NCBI RefSeq assembly: GCF_020510625.1
Contig: NZ_CP075191.1
Coordinates: forward strand, 3,821,501 to 3,885,500
Length of the DNA stretch: 64,000 bases
Source of the DNA: Ferribacterium limneticum
GTDB lineage: Bacteria > Pseudomonadota > Gammaproteobacteria > Burkholderiales > Rhodocyclaceae
Direction: 5' to 3'
Part shown: positions 42,677-50,845 of the stretch, piece after piece
How positions within the stretch are numbered: position 1 is the stretch's first letter
Layout: the number at the start of each line of letters is the position of its first letter
Notes under the pieces: generated by a model
What the model saw: only the letters and a program-made list of their open reading frames with translations
The model's database searches: none
Told to the model about the DNA's origin: nothing
Position numbers and translations under genes: made by a program

Positions 42677-42703
42677 GGCTGACTTCCGGCGGGCCGTTAT
42701 AAT
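42675..42703 (+). promoter_or_regulatory. Sigma-70 promoter of the cytochrome c5 gene
   Basis: TTGGCT (42675-42680) and a perfect TATAAT (42698-42703) are spaced by 17 bases. The -35 starts within the T run of the preceding terminator. The predicted start near 42710 gives a leader of about 27 bases. Confidence 0.7.
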
Positions 42704-42736
42704 CGGGTTTTTATTATTCGCACTGGGGTCTTCGGC

Positions 42737-43180
42737 ATGGCTGAACAAAACTCTTCCAAGAGCATCATGTGGAAAACGATCGGCGTCGCAGTAATTCTGA
42801 TCGCCATCATCTATCCACTCACCAACAGAACTTACAACTCGGCCGCCGACGCAGCCAAGGGCACCGACGAATCCGACGTTCGCATCCAGCCGATTGCCAA
42901 GTTCGAACTGGCCAAGGCTGAAGCACCAGCTGCCAGCGGCCCGAAGGATGGCGCCACCATTTACAACACGGTCTGCGGCGCCTGCCACAACTCCGGCGCG
43001 GCCGGCGCTCCGAAGATTGACGACAAGGCAGCCTGGGCACCGCGTCTTGCCACCGGCAAGGATGCGCTGATCAAGAGCGTCACCAACGGCAAGGGCGCGA
43101 TGCCGCCAAAGGGTGGTGCCACCATCTCCGACGACGAAATCAAGGGTGTCGTCGAATACGTGATGGGCAAGGTCAAGTAA
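42737..43180 (+). CDS. Membrane-anchored cytochrome c5-type protein
   Basis: The 147-residue protein has one N-terminal membrane segment (about 11-28) that likely stays as an anchor, then an Ala-rich linker and a monohaem cytochrome c domain. The haem site is CGACH (residues 80-84) and the distal Met lies in GAMPPKGG near residue 123, as in cytochrome c5. The extra Cys pair of classical c5 is absent. It probably shuttles electrons between the respiratory chain and terminal reductases or oxidases. It has its own promoter and a terminator with a UACG loop. Confidence 0.9.
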   Translation: MAEQNSSKSIMWKTIGVAVILIAIIYPLTNRTYNSAADAAKGTDESDVRIQPIAKFELAKAEAPAASGPKDGATIYNTVCGACHNSGAAGAPKIDDKAAWAPRLATGKDALIKSVTNGKGAMPPKGGATISDDEIKGVVEYVMGKVK

Positions 43181-43199
43181 GGCACTTTCGCCTGACTGC

Positions 43200-43224
43200 A
43201 AAGGAGGCTACGGCCTCCTTTTTT
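43200..43224 (+). terminator. Intrinsic terminator of cytochrome c5 gene
   Basis: AAAGGAGGC (43200-43208) pairs with GCCTCCTTT (43213-43221) across a UACG tetraloop closed by C-G, an unusually stable UNCG loop, and is followed by further T residues. It lies 20 bases after the cytochrome stop. The 146 bases from here to the rep stop hold nothing recognisable. Confidence 0.88.
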
Positions 43225-43370
43225 ATTGAGCTCCGGCATTGCCTGATTGCGTTGCCCTGCACCGAGGACGCTGGCACTTGCCGCCCGGATCTCATTCAAC
43301 GGGTAATCCGCTATAACGCGCATTGGCGCAGGGCGCATCTCCCGGACTACCCGCGCTCACCCCCTCAGGG

Positions 43371-45362
43371 TTAGCGTTTGTTGCCGGCCAGCATGGCTTT
43401 CATGGCATCAAGGCGGGCATTGCCGGTCGCCTTGTCAGGCGGCGCTGCATCCTTGCCGCCTGAGAAGCGGATGTCGTCCTTGCCCATCTCTTCGATGAAG
43501 CGCGATGGTTCGCAGGGAACGAATTCCCGCATCTGTTTGCGTCGCTCGCAGTACGAAATATTCAATGTGTGCTGGGCGCGGGTGATGCCGACGTACATCA
43601 GCCGGCGCTCTTCCTCGATCTTGGCCGGATCAATGGACTCCCGATGCGGCAGGATGCCCTCCTCGACCCCGACCAGGAAGACGTGCTTGTACTCCAGCCC
43701 CTTGGCGGCATGCAGCGTCGACAACTGGACGGCGTCGTAGTCTTCGTCGTTCTGCTTGTCGAGCATGTTGATCAGGGCAATGCTCTGGGTCAGCTCGATC
43801 AAGGTCTTGCCCTGCTCTTCGCCCTTCTTGTTCAGCCAGTTGGCGAACTCGCAAACATTGCCCCAACGCGTTTGGGCCGTCCGTTCCTCTTCATGGTCGT
43901 AGAGAAAGGTTTCATAGTCGATGGCCTTGAGCAGATCGGGCAGCACCTGTTGCGCCGGCTCAGTACCGGCCCGGTGCTGCAGGCGGTTGATGAAGTTGCA
44001 AAACTCGAGCAGCGGCTCCAACTGGCGCGACTGGACGCGGTGCGCAAAGCCCTCTTCAAAAGCCGCCTGGAACAGCGAAACATGACGCTCCCCGGCGTAG
44101 GTGCCGAGCACCTGCAAGGTTGCCGCGCCAATGCCGCGTTTGGGGGTCGTCGCTGCCCGGATGAAGGCCGGATCGTCGTCCTCGTTGGTCAGCAGGCGCA
44201 GATAGGCGGTGATGTCCTTGATTTCCGGCTTATCGAAAAACGATTTGCCACCGGAGAGCAGGTAGGGAATCCGATGGTCACGCAGATACTCCTCGAAACC
44301 GCGCGCTTGGTGGTTCGAGCGGTAAAGGATCGCGTAGTCCTTGAACTTGCTACGATGCTGGAAGCGGTGGGCCTGCAGTTTCATGACCACACTCTCTGCC
44401 TCGGCATCGTTGTCGCGACAGGCGGTCACCGCGATCTGCTCACCGTGACCGAGATCCGACCACAGCTTCTTGTCGAACAGCTTTTCGTTATTGGCAATAA
44501 CGTTGTTGGCCGCCTTCAGGATACGGACCGTCGAACGGTAGTTCTGCTCCAGCTTGATGACCTTGAGTGACGGAAATTCAGCCGGCAGCTTTTTCAGGTT
44601 ATCAATGTCGGCACCGCGCCAACCGTAAATCGCCTGATCGTCGTCACCCACCGCCGTAAACTGGGCACGCACACCGGTCAGCAGCTTGAGCAACTGGTAC
44701 TGGCAGGCGTTGGTATCCTGATATTCATCGACCAGCAGGTAACGCAGGCGGTTTTGCCACTTGTCGGCAATCTCCGGGTGCTTCTGAAAGAGAACGACCG
44801 GCAGGCCGATCAGGTCATCGAAATCGACCGCCTGATAAGCTTTCAGCGTTGCTTCGTAGGTCAGGTAAGCATGGGCGGCGAGCGTCTGGTGATCGTCCTT
44901 GGCCAGCTTCAGGGCTGCCTCGGGCGTAATCAGGCCATTCTTCCAGTTGGAAATGATCGACTGCAGATGGCGCAGCGTGCCTTTGTCGACGGTTTTAGCC
45001 GCTTCGCCGATGATGCCGGCACAATCGGCCGAATCGAAAATGGAAAAGCGCGGCTTGTAACCCAGAGCCTTGGCCTCTTCACGCAGGATGCGCACCCCCA
45101 GCGAGTGGAAGGTGGAAATCTGCAGATCGCCAGCCTGAGGCTTCGACAAGAGCTTGCCGATCCGCTCCTGCATTTCCTTGGCCGCCTTGTTGGTAAAGGT
45201 AATAGCGGCAATGTTGCGCGGCTGGAAGCCACAATCTTGGACCAGATAGGCGATTTTCTGCGTAATCACCCGCGTCTTGCCCGAGCCCGCGCCCGCCAGC
45301 ACCAGCAAGGGGCCGTCAAGATAATGGATCGCTTCGCGTTGCTGGGGATTGAGACCGGACAT
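43371..45362 (-). CDS. rep: ATP-dependent DNA helicase Rep (UvrD family)
   Basis: The 663-residue superfamily 1A helicase has motif I LAGAGSGKTRVI, Ia TFTNKAAKEM, II VDEYQDTN, III GDDDQAIYGWRGA, IV KLEQNYRS, V STLHAAKGLEYKHVFL and VI RLMYVGITRAQ. The overall length and start MSGLNPQQREAIHYLDGPLLVLAGAG match Rep, which moves 3'-5' and clears replication forks. UvrD would be longer. The ATG at 45362 (AAGG upstream) is preferred over a GTG five codons earlier. Confidence 0.94.
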   Translation of the reverse strand: MSGLNPQQREAIHYLDGPLLVLAGAGSGKTRVITQKIAYLVQDCGFQPRNIAAITFTNKAAKEMQERIGKLLSKPQAGDLQISTFHSLGVRILREEAKALGYKPRFSIFDSADCAGIIGEAAKTVDKGTLRHLQSIISNWKNGLITPEAALKLAKDDHQTLAAHAYLTYEATLKAYQAVDFDDLIGLPVVLFQKHPEIADKWQNRLRYLLVDEYQDTNACQYQLLKLLTGVRAQFTAVGDDDQAIYGWRGADIDNLKKLPAEFPSLKVIKLEQNYRSTVRILKAANNVIANNEKLFDKKLWSDLGHGEQIAVTACRDNDAEAESVVMKLQAHRFQHRSKFKDYAILYRSNHQARGFEEYLRDHRIPYLLSGGKSFFDKPEIKDITAYLRLLTNEDDDPAFIRAATTPKRGIGAATLQVLGTYAGERHVSLFQAAFEEGFAHRVQSRQLEPLLEFCNFINRLQHRAGTEPAQQVLPDLLKAIDYETFLYDHEEERTAQTRWGNVCEFANWLNKKGEEQGKTLIELTQSIALINMLDKQNDEDYDAVQLSTLHAAKGLEYKHVFLVGVEEGILPHRESIDPAKIEEERRLMYVGITRAQHTLNISYCERRKQMREFVPCEPSRFIEEMGKDDIRFSGGKDAAPPDKATGNARLDAMKAMLAGNKR

Positions 45363-45378
45363 GGACCTTGGAAACACA

Positions 45379-45400
45379 GCGCCCCGGCCAAGCGGGGCGC
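45379..45400 (-). terminator. Terminator-like hairpin before rep
   Basis: GCGCCCC (45379-45385) pairs perfectly with GGGGCGC (45394-45400), with an 8-base loop. On the minus strand it lies after the 105-residue gene and is followed by TGTGTTTCC, a weak U tract. A second small stem, TACCCT/AGGGTA, is at 45421-45438. Confidence 0.5.
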
Positions 45401-45470
45401 ATTGATTAGGTCAGTGATTCTACCCTAGCACCAGGGTAAGAGAAATTTGCCAGCGGGAGCACAAGCCGAC

Positions 45471-45788
45471 TCAGGCCTTGTCATCGATGCCGTGCATCAC
45501 TGCCCTCAAGGACGAAGGCTTGATCAGATCATCAACCGCCGCGCCAAGAATTGCCAGTTGCGCTGCGACTTCATGGGCGCCCTGCATGATCTGCTCACTG
45601 CCATTAAAGGCAGCAATCGCCTCAGGCTCTATTTCAGCAATCTCTTGTTGCAGACTGCGCTGCCGGTCGCTTTCAGCACCCTCAAGCGCCTCGACGCGAC
45701 GGATGCGCTCATCCGGCAGATGACGCGCCCGCTCGATGGACTCCTGCGAGGGACGTTGCGTAGTTGAGCTAAGGCGATTCAGTTGCAT
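45471..45788 (-). CDS. Hypothetical helical protein, 105 residues
   Basis: I do not recognise a family. The protein begins MQLNRLSSTTQRPSQESIER, is strongly helical and probably coiled-coil in the middle (ERIRRVEALEGAESDRQRSL), and ends with a helix (VAAQLAILGAAVDDLIKPSS). It has no signal peptide, Cys or metal motif. AGGAG 8 bases before the ATG makes it a credible gene; the ribosome site lies in the loop of a hairpin. It follows the DUF4197 gene by 50 bases and precedes a terminator-like stem. A plus-strand frame over the same bases lacks support. Confidence 0.65.
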   Translation of the reverse strand: MQLNRLSSTTQRPSQESIERARHLPDERIRRVEALEGAESDRQRSLQQEIAEIEPEAIAAFNGSEQIMQGAHEVAAQLAILGAAVDDLIKPSSLRAVMHGIDDKA

Positions 45789-45790
45789 TT

Positions 45791-45810
45791 GACGGGCTCC
45801 TGAACCCGTC
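45791..45810 (-). promoter_or_regulatory. Hairpin presenting a ribosome binding site in its loop
   Basis: GACGGG (45791-45796) and CCCGTC (45805-45810) form a perfect 6-base stem. On the minus-strand transcript the 8-base loop reads UUCAGGAG, which holds the Shine-Dalgarno of the 105-residue gene, and the stem ends 2 bases before its AUG. Confidence 0.5.
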
Positions 45811-45838
45811 TACGGCATCCGGAGCGCCCGGCTTTAGG

Positions 45839-46525
45839 TCACAGGGCGCCGAAAACCTTTTTCAGCAGATCACTGCCCGCACCAACCGGGTTGGCGCGCA
45901 GCTTCTTTTCCTCTTCGGCAATCATCAGGAACAGCCCATCCATGGCCTTTTGCGTCACGTAGCTGTCGATATCGGCATCCTTCTTGTCGACCAGCCCGGC
46001 GCTGGCCGCCTTGCCGGCAAACTTGTTGTACTGATCGGCCAGTTGCAGCTTGTTGGTTTCAGTCTTGACGATGGGCATGAACTTGGCGGTCAGCTGATCG
46101 GTGGAAGTCCGCTTGAAATATTGCGTCACGCTGTCGTCGCCACCGGTCAGAATGCCCTTGGCGTCCTGAACGCTCATCTTTTTGATTGAATCGACCAGAA
46201 TGGGCTTGGCTTCGGCCACCGCATTTTCGGCGGCATGATTCATCGTCTCAACCAACTGATCGGCCTGTTTGCCCATGCCGAACATGCGCAGGGCCGATTC
46301 GGCCTTTTGCAGATAACCCGGCAATGGAATCTTCACCTTGTCGTTACCGAGAAAACCACTATTTTTGCCGAGGCTAGAAACCGCGTAGTCAGCCCCCTTG
46401 GCCAGCGCTTCCTTGACGCCGGCACTGGCATCCCCCGAAGAAATGGCGTCGAGCGCTCCGGCCTGGGCCAGCGCTGCGCTTAACGAGAAAATCAGTGCAA
46501 AAACCGGCTTGAGCAAGCGACGCAT
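45839..46525 (-). CDS. Exported DUF4197 protein
   Basis: The 228-residue precursor has a Sec signal (MRRLLKPVFALIFSLSAALAQAG) and a single DUF4197 domain. Typical features are SGDASAGVKEALAKGADYAVSSLG, KIPLPGYLQKAESALRMFGMGKQADQL and a C-terminal AMDGLFLMIAEEEKKLRANP. The family is common in proteobacteria and bacteroidetes, and its function is unknown. It lies 18 bases after pilU on the same strand, so it may be cotranscribed with the pilus retraction genes, but no direct link to pili can be seen. Confidence 0.87.
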   Translation of the reverse strand: MRRLLKPVFALIFSLSAALAQAGALDAISSGDASAGVKEALAKGADYAVSSLGKNSGFLGNDKVKIPLPGYLQKAESALRMFGMGKQADQLVETMNHAAENAVAEAKPILVDSIKKMSVQDAKGILTGGDDSVTQYFKRTSTDQLTAKFMPIVKTETNKLQLADQYNKFAGKAASAGLVDKKDADIDSYVTQKAMDGLFLMIAEEEKKLRANPVGAGSDLLKKVFGAL

Positions 46526-46543
46526 GGCGTTCCCCTGAAAGGC

Positions 46544-47680
46544 TTAAACAATATCCAGATGACCGATACCGGTGGTCAGGTCACGATCCTTGGATTCCTT
46601 GCCGTGCAGCTTGATCTGCAGGCGCAGGTCGTTCAGTGAATCGGCGTTGCGCAGGGCGTCCTCGTAGGTAATCTTGCCGGCCTCGTAAAGGTCGAACAGC
46701 GCCTGGTCGAAGGTCTGCATGCCGAGTTCACGGGATTTCTTCATGATTTCCTTGATCTCGTGTACCTCACCCTTGAAGATCAGGTCGGAGATCAGCGGCG
46801 AGTTGAGCATCACTTCAATGGCTGCCATGCGGCCCTTGCCATCCTTTTTCGGAATCAGGCGCTGCGAAACCATGGCACGCAGGTTCAGCGAAAGGTCCAT
46901 CAGCAGTTGCTGGCGACGCTCCTCCGGGAAGAAGTTGATGATCCGGTCAATGGCCTGGTTGGCGCTGTTGGCGTGCAGGGTTGCCAACGCCAGGTGGCCG
47001 GTTTCGGCGAAGGCGATGGCGTAGTCCATAGTGTTGCGATCACGGATTTCGCCCATCAGGATGACGTCAGGCGCCTGACGTAGCGTGTTCTTCAGGGCCG
47101 GGCCCCAGTCGTCGGTGTCAACGCCGACCTCGCGCTGCGTGACGATGCAGTTCTTGTGATCGTGCACATATTCAATCGGGTCTTCGATCGTGATGATGTG
47201 GCCGTAGGAGTTTTCGTTACGGTAATCGACCAACGCCGCCAGCGAGGTCGTCTTGCCGGTGCCGGTACCGCCGACGAAGATGATCAGGCCGCGCTTGGTC
47301 ATCGCCAGATCCTTCAAGACCGGCGGCAACTGCAATTCGTCCAATGTCGGGATGCTCATGTTGATCGTCCGGCAAACAACGCCGACCCGACCCTGCTGGA
47401 CCAGCGCGTTGACCCGGAAGCGTCCGATGCCGGCCGGCGAAATCGCAAAGTTACATTCCTTGGTCGCTTCGAACTCGGAGGCCTGGCGATCGTTCATGAT
47501 CGAGCGCGCCAGTTCGGCCGTATGCTGCGGCGTCAGAATCTGATTCGAGACGGGCGTGATCTTGCCGTCGATCTTGATGGCCGGCGGGAAACCTGCCGTG
47601 ATGAAAAGGTCCGAGCCTTTCTTCTGCGACATCAGGCGCAAAAGATCGTGCATGAATTTCATTGCTTGATCGCGTTCCAT
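46544..47680 (-). CDS. pilU: Type IV pilus retraction ATPase PilU
   Basis: The 378-residue PilT-like hexameric ATPase supports pilus retraction. It carries Walker A GGTGTGKTTS, the Asp box (TIEDPIEYVHDH), Walker B LMGEIRD and the His box (FAETGHLALATLHAN). The MERDQAMKFMHDLLRLM start, GMQTFDQALFDLY and the extended C terminus fit PilU rather than PilT. A GGGGA ribosome site precedes the ATG. It follows pilT by 33 bases, across part of a 26-base palindrome. Confidence 0.95.
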   Translation of the reverse strand: MERDQAMKFMHDLLRLMSQKKGSDLFITAGFPPAIKIDGKITPVSNQILTPQHTAELARSIMNDRQASEFEATKECNFAISPAGIGRFRVNALVQQGRVGVVCRTINMSIPTLDELQLPPVLKDLAMTKRGLIIFVGGTGTGKTTSLAALVDYRNENSYGHIITIEDPIEYVHDHKNCIVTQREVGVDTDDWGPALKNTLRQAPDVILMGEIRDRNTMDYAIAFAETGHLALATLHANSANQAIDRIINFFPEERRQQLLMDLSLNLRAMVSQRLIPKKDGKGRMAAIEVMLNSPLISDLIFKGEVHEIKEIMKKSRELGMQTFDQALFDLYEAGKITYEDALRNADSLNDLRLQIKLHGKESKDRDLTTGIGHLDIV

Positions 47681-47700
47681 ACCGTCCCCTCTGTTGTTCT

Positions 47701-47726
47701 ATTCCCGGCCTGATCAGGCCGGGAAT
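47701..47726. repeat. 26-base perfect palindrome spanning the pilT stop codon
   Basis: The half-site ATTCCCGGCCTGA (47701-47713) is followed directly by its exact reverse complement (47714-47726). In RNA it forms about 11 base pairs with a 4-base loop. It contains the pilT stop and the first bases of the pilT-pilU gap. No U tract follows on the minus strand. Confidence 0.8.
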
Positions 47727-48757
47727 GCGTCCTTGTTGGCCGCCTTGTAGCGAGCCTCGTTGCTCGACACCACATTGCGCCGCACCATGTCGATCAGATT
47801 CTGATCCAGCGTCTGCATGCCAAAATTCTGACCGGTCTGGATGGCCGAATACATCTGGGCGACCTTGTTTTCACGAATCAGGTTACGAATGGCCGGCGTG
47901 CCGATCATGATTTCGTGCGCCGCGACCCGCCCGCTACCGTCTTTGGTCTTGAGCAAAGTCTGCGAAATGACGGCGCGCAAAGACTCGGACAACATCGAGC
48001 GAACCATTTCTTTTTCTGCGGCCGGGAAAACGTCAACCACGCGGTCGACCGTCTTGGCTGCGGACGACGTATGCAGGGTACCGAAAACCAGGTGACCGGT
48101 TTCAGCCGCAGTCAGCGCCAGGCGAATGGTCTCCAGATCGCGCATTTCACCGACCAGGATCACGTCCGGATCCTCACGCAGCGCCGAACGCAGGGCGTTG
48201 GAGAAAGACAGGGTATGTGGCCCGACTTCGCGCTGGTTGATCAGACACTTCTTCGACTCATGGACGAATTCGATCGGATCTTCGACCGTCAGGATGTGGC
48301 CATACTCGTTTTCATTAACGTGATTGACCATCGCCGCCAACGTCGTCGATTTGCCGGAACCGGTCGGCCCGGTAACCAGCACGATACCGCGCGGATACTC
48401 CGAAATTTCCTTGAAAATTTTCGGGCAGTTCAACTCTTCAAGCGTCAGCACCTTGGACGGAATGGTCCGGAAAACCGCGGCGGCGCCGCGTTGCTGGTTG
48501 AAGGCGTTGACCCGGAAACGCGCCAGGTTGGGGATTTCGAACGAGAAGTCGCACTCCAGCGTTTCTTCGTAAATCTTGCGCTGACCGTCGTTCATGATGT
48601 CGTACACCATGCCGTGCACATCCTTGTGCTCCATGGCCGGCAAGTTGATTCGACGGACGTCGCCGTGCACGCGGATCATGGGCGGCAACCCGGACGACAA
48701 GTGAAGGTCTGAAGCCTTGTTCTTGACACTGAAGGCCAGCAGTTCGGTGATGTCCAT
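47714..48757 (-). CDS. pilT: Type IV pilus retraction ATPase PilT
   Basis: PilT powers pilus retraction, twitching motility and DNA uptake. The 347-residue protein shows MDITELLAFSVKNKASDLHLS, Walker A GPTGSGKSTT, the Asp box VEDPIEFVHES, Walker B VGEMRDLET and the His box AAETGHLVFGTLHTSS. The diagnostic PilT motif AIRNLIRENK is intact near residue 290. GAGGAC precedes the ATG. It diverges from yggS, an arrangement also seen in pseudomonads. Confidence 0.97.
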   Translation of the reverse strand: MDITELLAFSVKNKASDLHLSSGLPPMIRVHGDVRRINLPAMEHKDVHGMVYDIMNDGQRKIYEETLECDFSFEIPNLARFRVNAFNQQRGAAAVFRTIPSKVLTLEELNCPKIFKEISEYPRGIVLVTGPTGSGKSTTLAAMVNHVNENEYGHILTVEDPIEFVHESKKCLINQREVGPHTLSFSNALRSALREDPDVILVGEMRDLETIRLALTAAETGHLVFGTLHTSSAAKTVDRVVDVFPAAEKEMVRSMLSESLRAVISQTLLKTKDGSGRVAAHEIMIGTPAIRNLIRENKVAQMYSAIQTGQNFGMQTLDQNLIDMVRRNVVSSNEARYKAANKDAFPA

Positions 48758-48778
48758 GCGGATCGTCCTCGGAGCGCG

Positions 48779-48806
48779 TGTATACTTGGTTTGTGGTTAA
48801 TTCCAA
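48779..48806 (-). promoter_or_regulatory. Candidate pilT promoter, overlapping a yggS -10
   Basis: On the minus strand TTGGAA (48801-48806) and TATACA (48779-48784) are 16 bases apart and lie 22 bases before pilT. On the plus strand the same GTATAC core gives TATACT (48781-48786), a good -10 for yggS. Two divergent promoters therefore seem to share one core and cannot be used at once. Confidence 0.45.
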
Positions 48807-48813
48807 AAGGATT

Positions 48814-49503
48814 ATGAGCGCAATCGCCGACAACCTGCAAGCTGTCCAGAGTCGTATCGCCCTTGCCGCAGCGGCAGCCGGACGTTCGCCGGATACGGTG
48901 CGCCTGCTGGCCGTCAGCAAGACATGGCCGCTTGCGTGCATTCTCGAGGCGGCCGAAGCGGGTCAGCGCGCCTTCGGCGAGAATTATGTGCAGGAGGGCA
49001 TCGACAAGATTGCCGCCATCACTGGCCGCAATCTGGAATGGCACTTTATCGGGCCACTGCAGAGCAACAAATCGCGCCCGGTTGCCGAACACTTTGACTG
49101 GGTCCATTCAATCGAGCGCCTGAAAATCGCTGAACGCCTTTCTGCCCAGCGTCCTGCCTTCTTGCCGCCCTTACAGGTCTGCATCCAGGTCAATGTCTCC
49201 GGCGAAGCCAGCAAGAGCGGTTGCGCGCCGGATGAAGCCCCGGCCTTGTGCAAAGCGATCGCCGCGCTCCCCGGCCTCCGCCTGCGTGGCCTGATGGCCA
49301 TCCCCGAGCCGACGGACGACCTCGCTGCCCAGCGCCAGCCGTTTCGCCAGCTCCGGGAAATTTACGAACATATCCGGGCCGCCGGTCTGCCACTCGATAC
49401 ACTCTCCATGGGCATGTCCCACGATCTTGAAGCTGCCATCGCCGAAGGCGCGACCATAGTCCGCATCGGCACGGCCATTTTTGGTGAAAGAAACTACGCA
49501 TGA
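48814..49503 (+). CDS. yggS: PLP homeostasis protein YggS
   Basis: The start at 48814 (AAAAGG upstream) gives 229 residues. The pyridoxal-phosphate lysine lies in LLAVSKTWPL, followed by FGENYVQEG, WHFIGPLQSNK, the GxSGEASKSG-like NVSGEASKSGC and a C-terminal SMGMSHDLEAAIAEGATIVRIGTAIFG segment (phosphate site). YggS-type proteins are TIM barrels without catalytic domain II that buffer PLP and amino-acid levels. Its last 4 bases overlap proC. Confidence 0.95.
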   Translation: MSAIADNLQAVQSRIALAAAAAGRSPDTVRLLAVSKTWPLACILEAAEAGQRAFGENYVQEGIDKIAAITGRNLEWHFIGPLQSNKSRPVAEHFDWVHSIERLKIAERLSAQRPAFLPPLQVCIQVNVSGEASKSGCAPDEAPALCKAIAALPGLRLRGLMAIPEPTDDLAAQRQPFRQLREIYEHIRAAGLPLDTLSMGMSHDLEAAIAEGATIVRIGTAIFGERNYA

Positions 49504-50312
49504 AAATCCTTTTCCTTGGCGGCGGCAACATGGCCAACGCGCTGATCGGCGGCATGGTGAAGCAGGGCTTTACTGCAGCGGATATCCACGTGATCGACCC
49601 GGGTGAAGAAGCGCGGACAAAACTGGCCAGTGCTTACGGGATCACCTGCCACGCCAGCGCAGATGCCGCACCAGCCTCACCTGATGTACTCGTTCTCGCC
49701 GTCAAGCCGCAGCAGATGAAGGAAGCGGTCGCACCGCTGGTTGGCAAACTGGGCAAGGCTGTAGTCATCAGCATCGCCGCCGGACTCGATATGACGGCGC
49801 TGTCGCGCTGGCTGGGCGGCCATCGCCAGATCGTCCGCTGCATGCCCAATACACCTGCCCTGATCGGTGCCGGCATCACCGGACTATGTGCTCTACCGGA
49901 AGTCAGTGCTGACCAACGCGCCGTCGCTGACCGCGTGCTGCGCGCCGTCGGCACCACCGTCTGGATTGAAGATGAAGCCAAGATCGATGGCGTTACCGCC
50001 ATCTCCGGCAGCGGCCCGGCCTATGTCTTCCTGTTCATCGAAGCGCTGCAGCAGGCGGCCGCCGATCTCGGCTTCACGCCGGAACAGGGGCGACAACTGG
50101 CCATCGAAACCGTCCAGGGCGCCGCCGCGCTGGCCGCACAATCAACCGAGCCGGCTTCTACCCTGCGCGAGCGGGTGACCTCCAAGGGCGGCACAACCGC
50201 CGCCGCCCTGAACGTGATGGCCGAACGCGGCGTCAAAGAAGGCATCGTTGCCGGCTGTATGGCGGCCGCAGCGCGCGGGCAGGAACTCGGCAAGATACTT
50301 GGGGCTGACTGA
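49500..50312 (+). CDS. proC: Pyrroline-5-carboxylate reductase
   Basis: ProC catalyses the last step of proline synthesis using NAD(P)H. The 270-residue protein has the N-terminal dinucleotide motif FLGGGNMANALIGG and VLAVKPQQM. The diagnostic C-terminal signature lies at SGSGPAYVFLFIEAL, followed by VTSKGGTTAAALNVM. It overlaps yggS by 4 bases and yggT by 1 base, forming the widespread yggS-proC-yggT order. Confidence 0.97.
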   Translation: MKILFLGGGNMANALIGGMVKQGFTAADIHVIDPGEEARTKLASAYGITCHASADAAPASPDVLVLAVKPQQMKEAVAPLVGKLGKAVVISIAAGLDMTALSRWLGGHRQIVRCMPNTPALIGAGITGLCALPEVSADQRAVADRVLRAVGTTVWIEDEAKIDGVTAISGSGPAYVFLFIEALQQAAADLGFTPEQGRQLAIETVQGAAALAAQSTEPASTLRERVTSKGGTTAAALNVMAERGVKEGIVAGCMAAAARGQELGKILGAD

Positions 50313-50845
50313 TGCAGGCCATCGCCTTTTTGCTCGACGCTGTTGTCAGCTTTTTCTGCAGCTTGTTTTTGCTGCGTTTCATGATGCAGGCAATGCGGGT
50401 TTCTTTCGCCGGACAGATCGGCGACTTCGTCGTCAAGCTGACCAACTGGGCAGTCAAACCGCTGCGCCGAGTCATCCCCGGGGCCGGCGGCTTCGACTGG
50501 GCCAGCCTGATTGCCGCCCTCGCCGCACAACTGCTGCTATCGGTCCTGCTGATCGGACTGGCGGGCCCATCTTTGAACGCCGACCCGGGCAGCATCACGC
50601 TGATGGCACTCTGGTTTGCCGCGCGCGCGGTACTCCGCCTGGCGGTCTATATCCTGATCGGTGCATTGATCCTGCAGGCCGTACTGTCGTGGATCAATCC
50701 CTATTCGCCATTGGCGGCCCCGGCCTATCAGCTGACCCGCCCCCTCCTCGACCCGATCCGCCGCATCCTGCCGACCATTTCCGGCATCGACCTGTCGCCG
50801 CTGGTCGCTATCCTGCTACTGCAGGTTGTGCTGATGCTCCTGTGA
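50312..50845 (+). CDS. yggT: YggT-family integral membrane protein
   Basis: The 177-residue protein has two YggT repeats, each a pair of hydrophobic helices. The first is around residues 3-25 and 65-88, the second around 100-125 and 155-176. Family motifs are FMMQAMRV, NWAVKPLRRVIPG, ALILQAVLSWINPYSP and PLLDPIRRILPTISGIDLSPL. The role is uncertain; homologues are linked to osmotic tolerance and, in cyanobacteria and plastids, to membrane organisation. It is coupled to proC (TGATG) and yggU (GTGA). Confidence 0.92.
   Translation: MQAIAFLLDAVVSFFCSLFLLRFMMQAMRVSFAGQIGDFVVKLTNWAVKPLRRVIPGAGGFDWASLIAALAAQLLLSVLLIGLAGPSLNADPGSITLMALWFAARAVLRLAVYILIGALILQAVLSWINPYSPLAAPAYQLTRPLLDPIRRILPTISGIDLSPLVAILLLQVVLMLL

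Larger units (their letters stand above)
42423..42736 (+). other. 314-base intergenic region with two hairpins and a terminator
   Basis: No credible reading frame is seen here. Its 3' part holds a stem TCTCGAAA/TTTCGAGA (42620-42627 with 42635-42642, 7-base loop) and then a strong terminator at 42649-42676. The sequence between 42423 and 42620 has no clear homology; CCTCCTCT at 42615-42622 is complementary to a Shine-Dalgarno. It could be the 3' untranslated region of the small gene or a separate small RNA. The promoter of the cytochrome gene lies at the end. Confidence 0.5.

Noticed and set aside
45447..45767. 106-codon plus-strand frame over the 105-residue orphan gene
   Set aside because: It lacks a ribosome site, while the minus-strand gene has AGGAG at good spacing and a coherent helical product.
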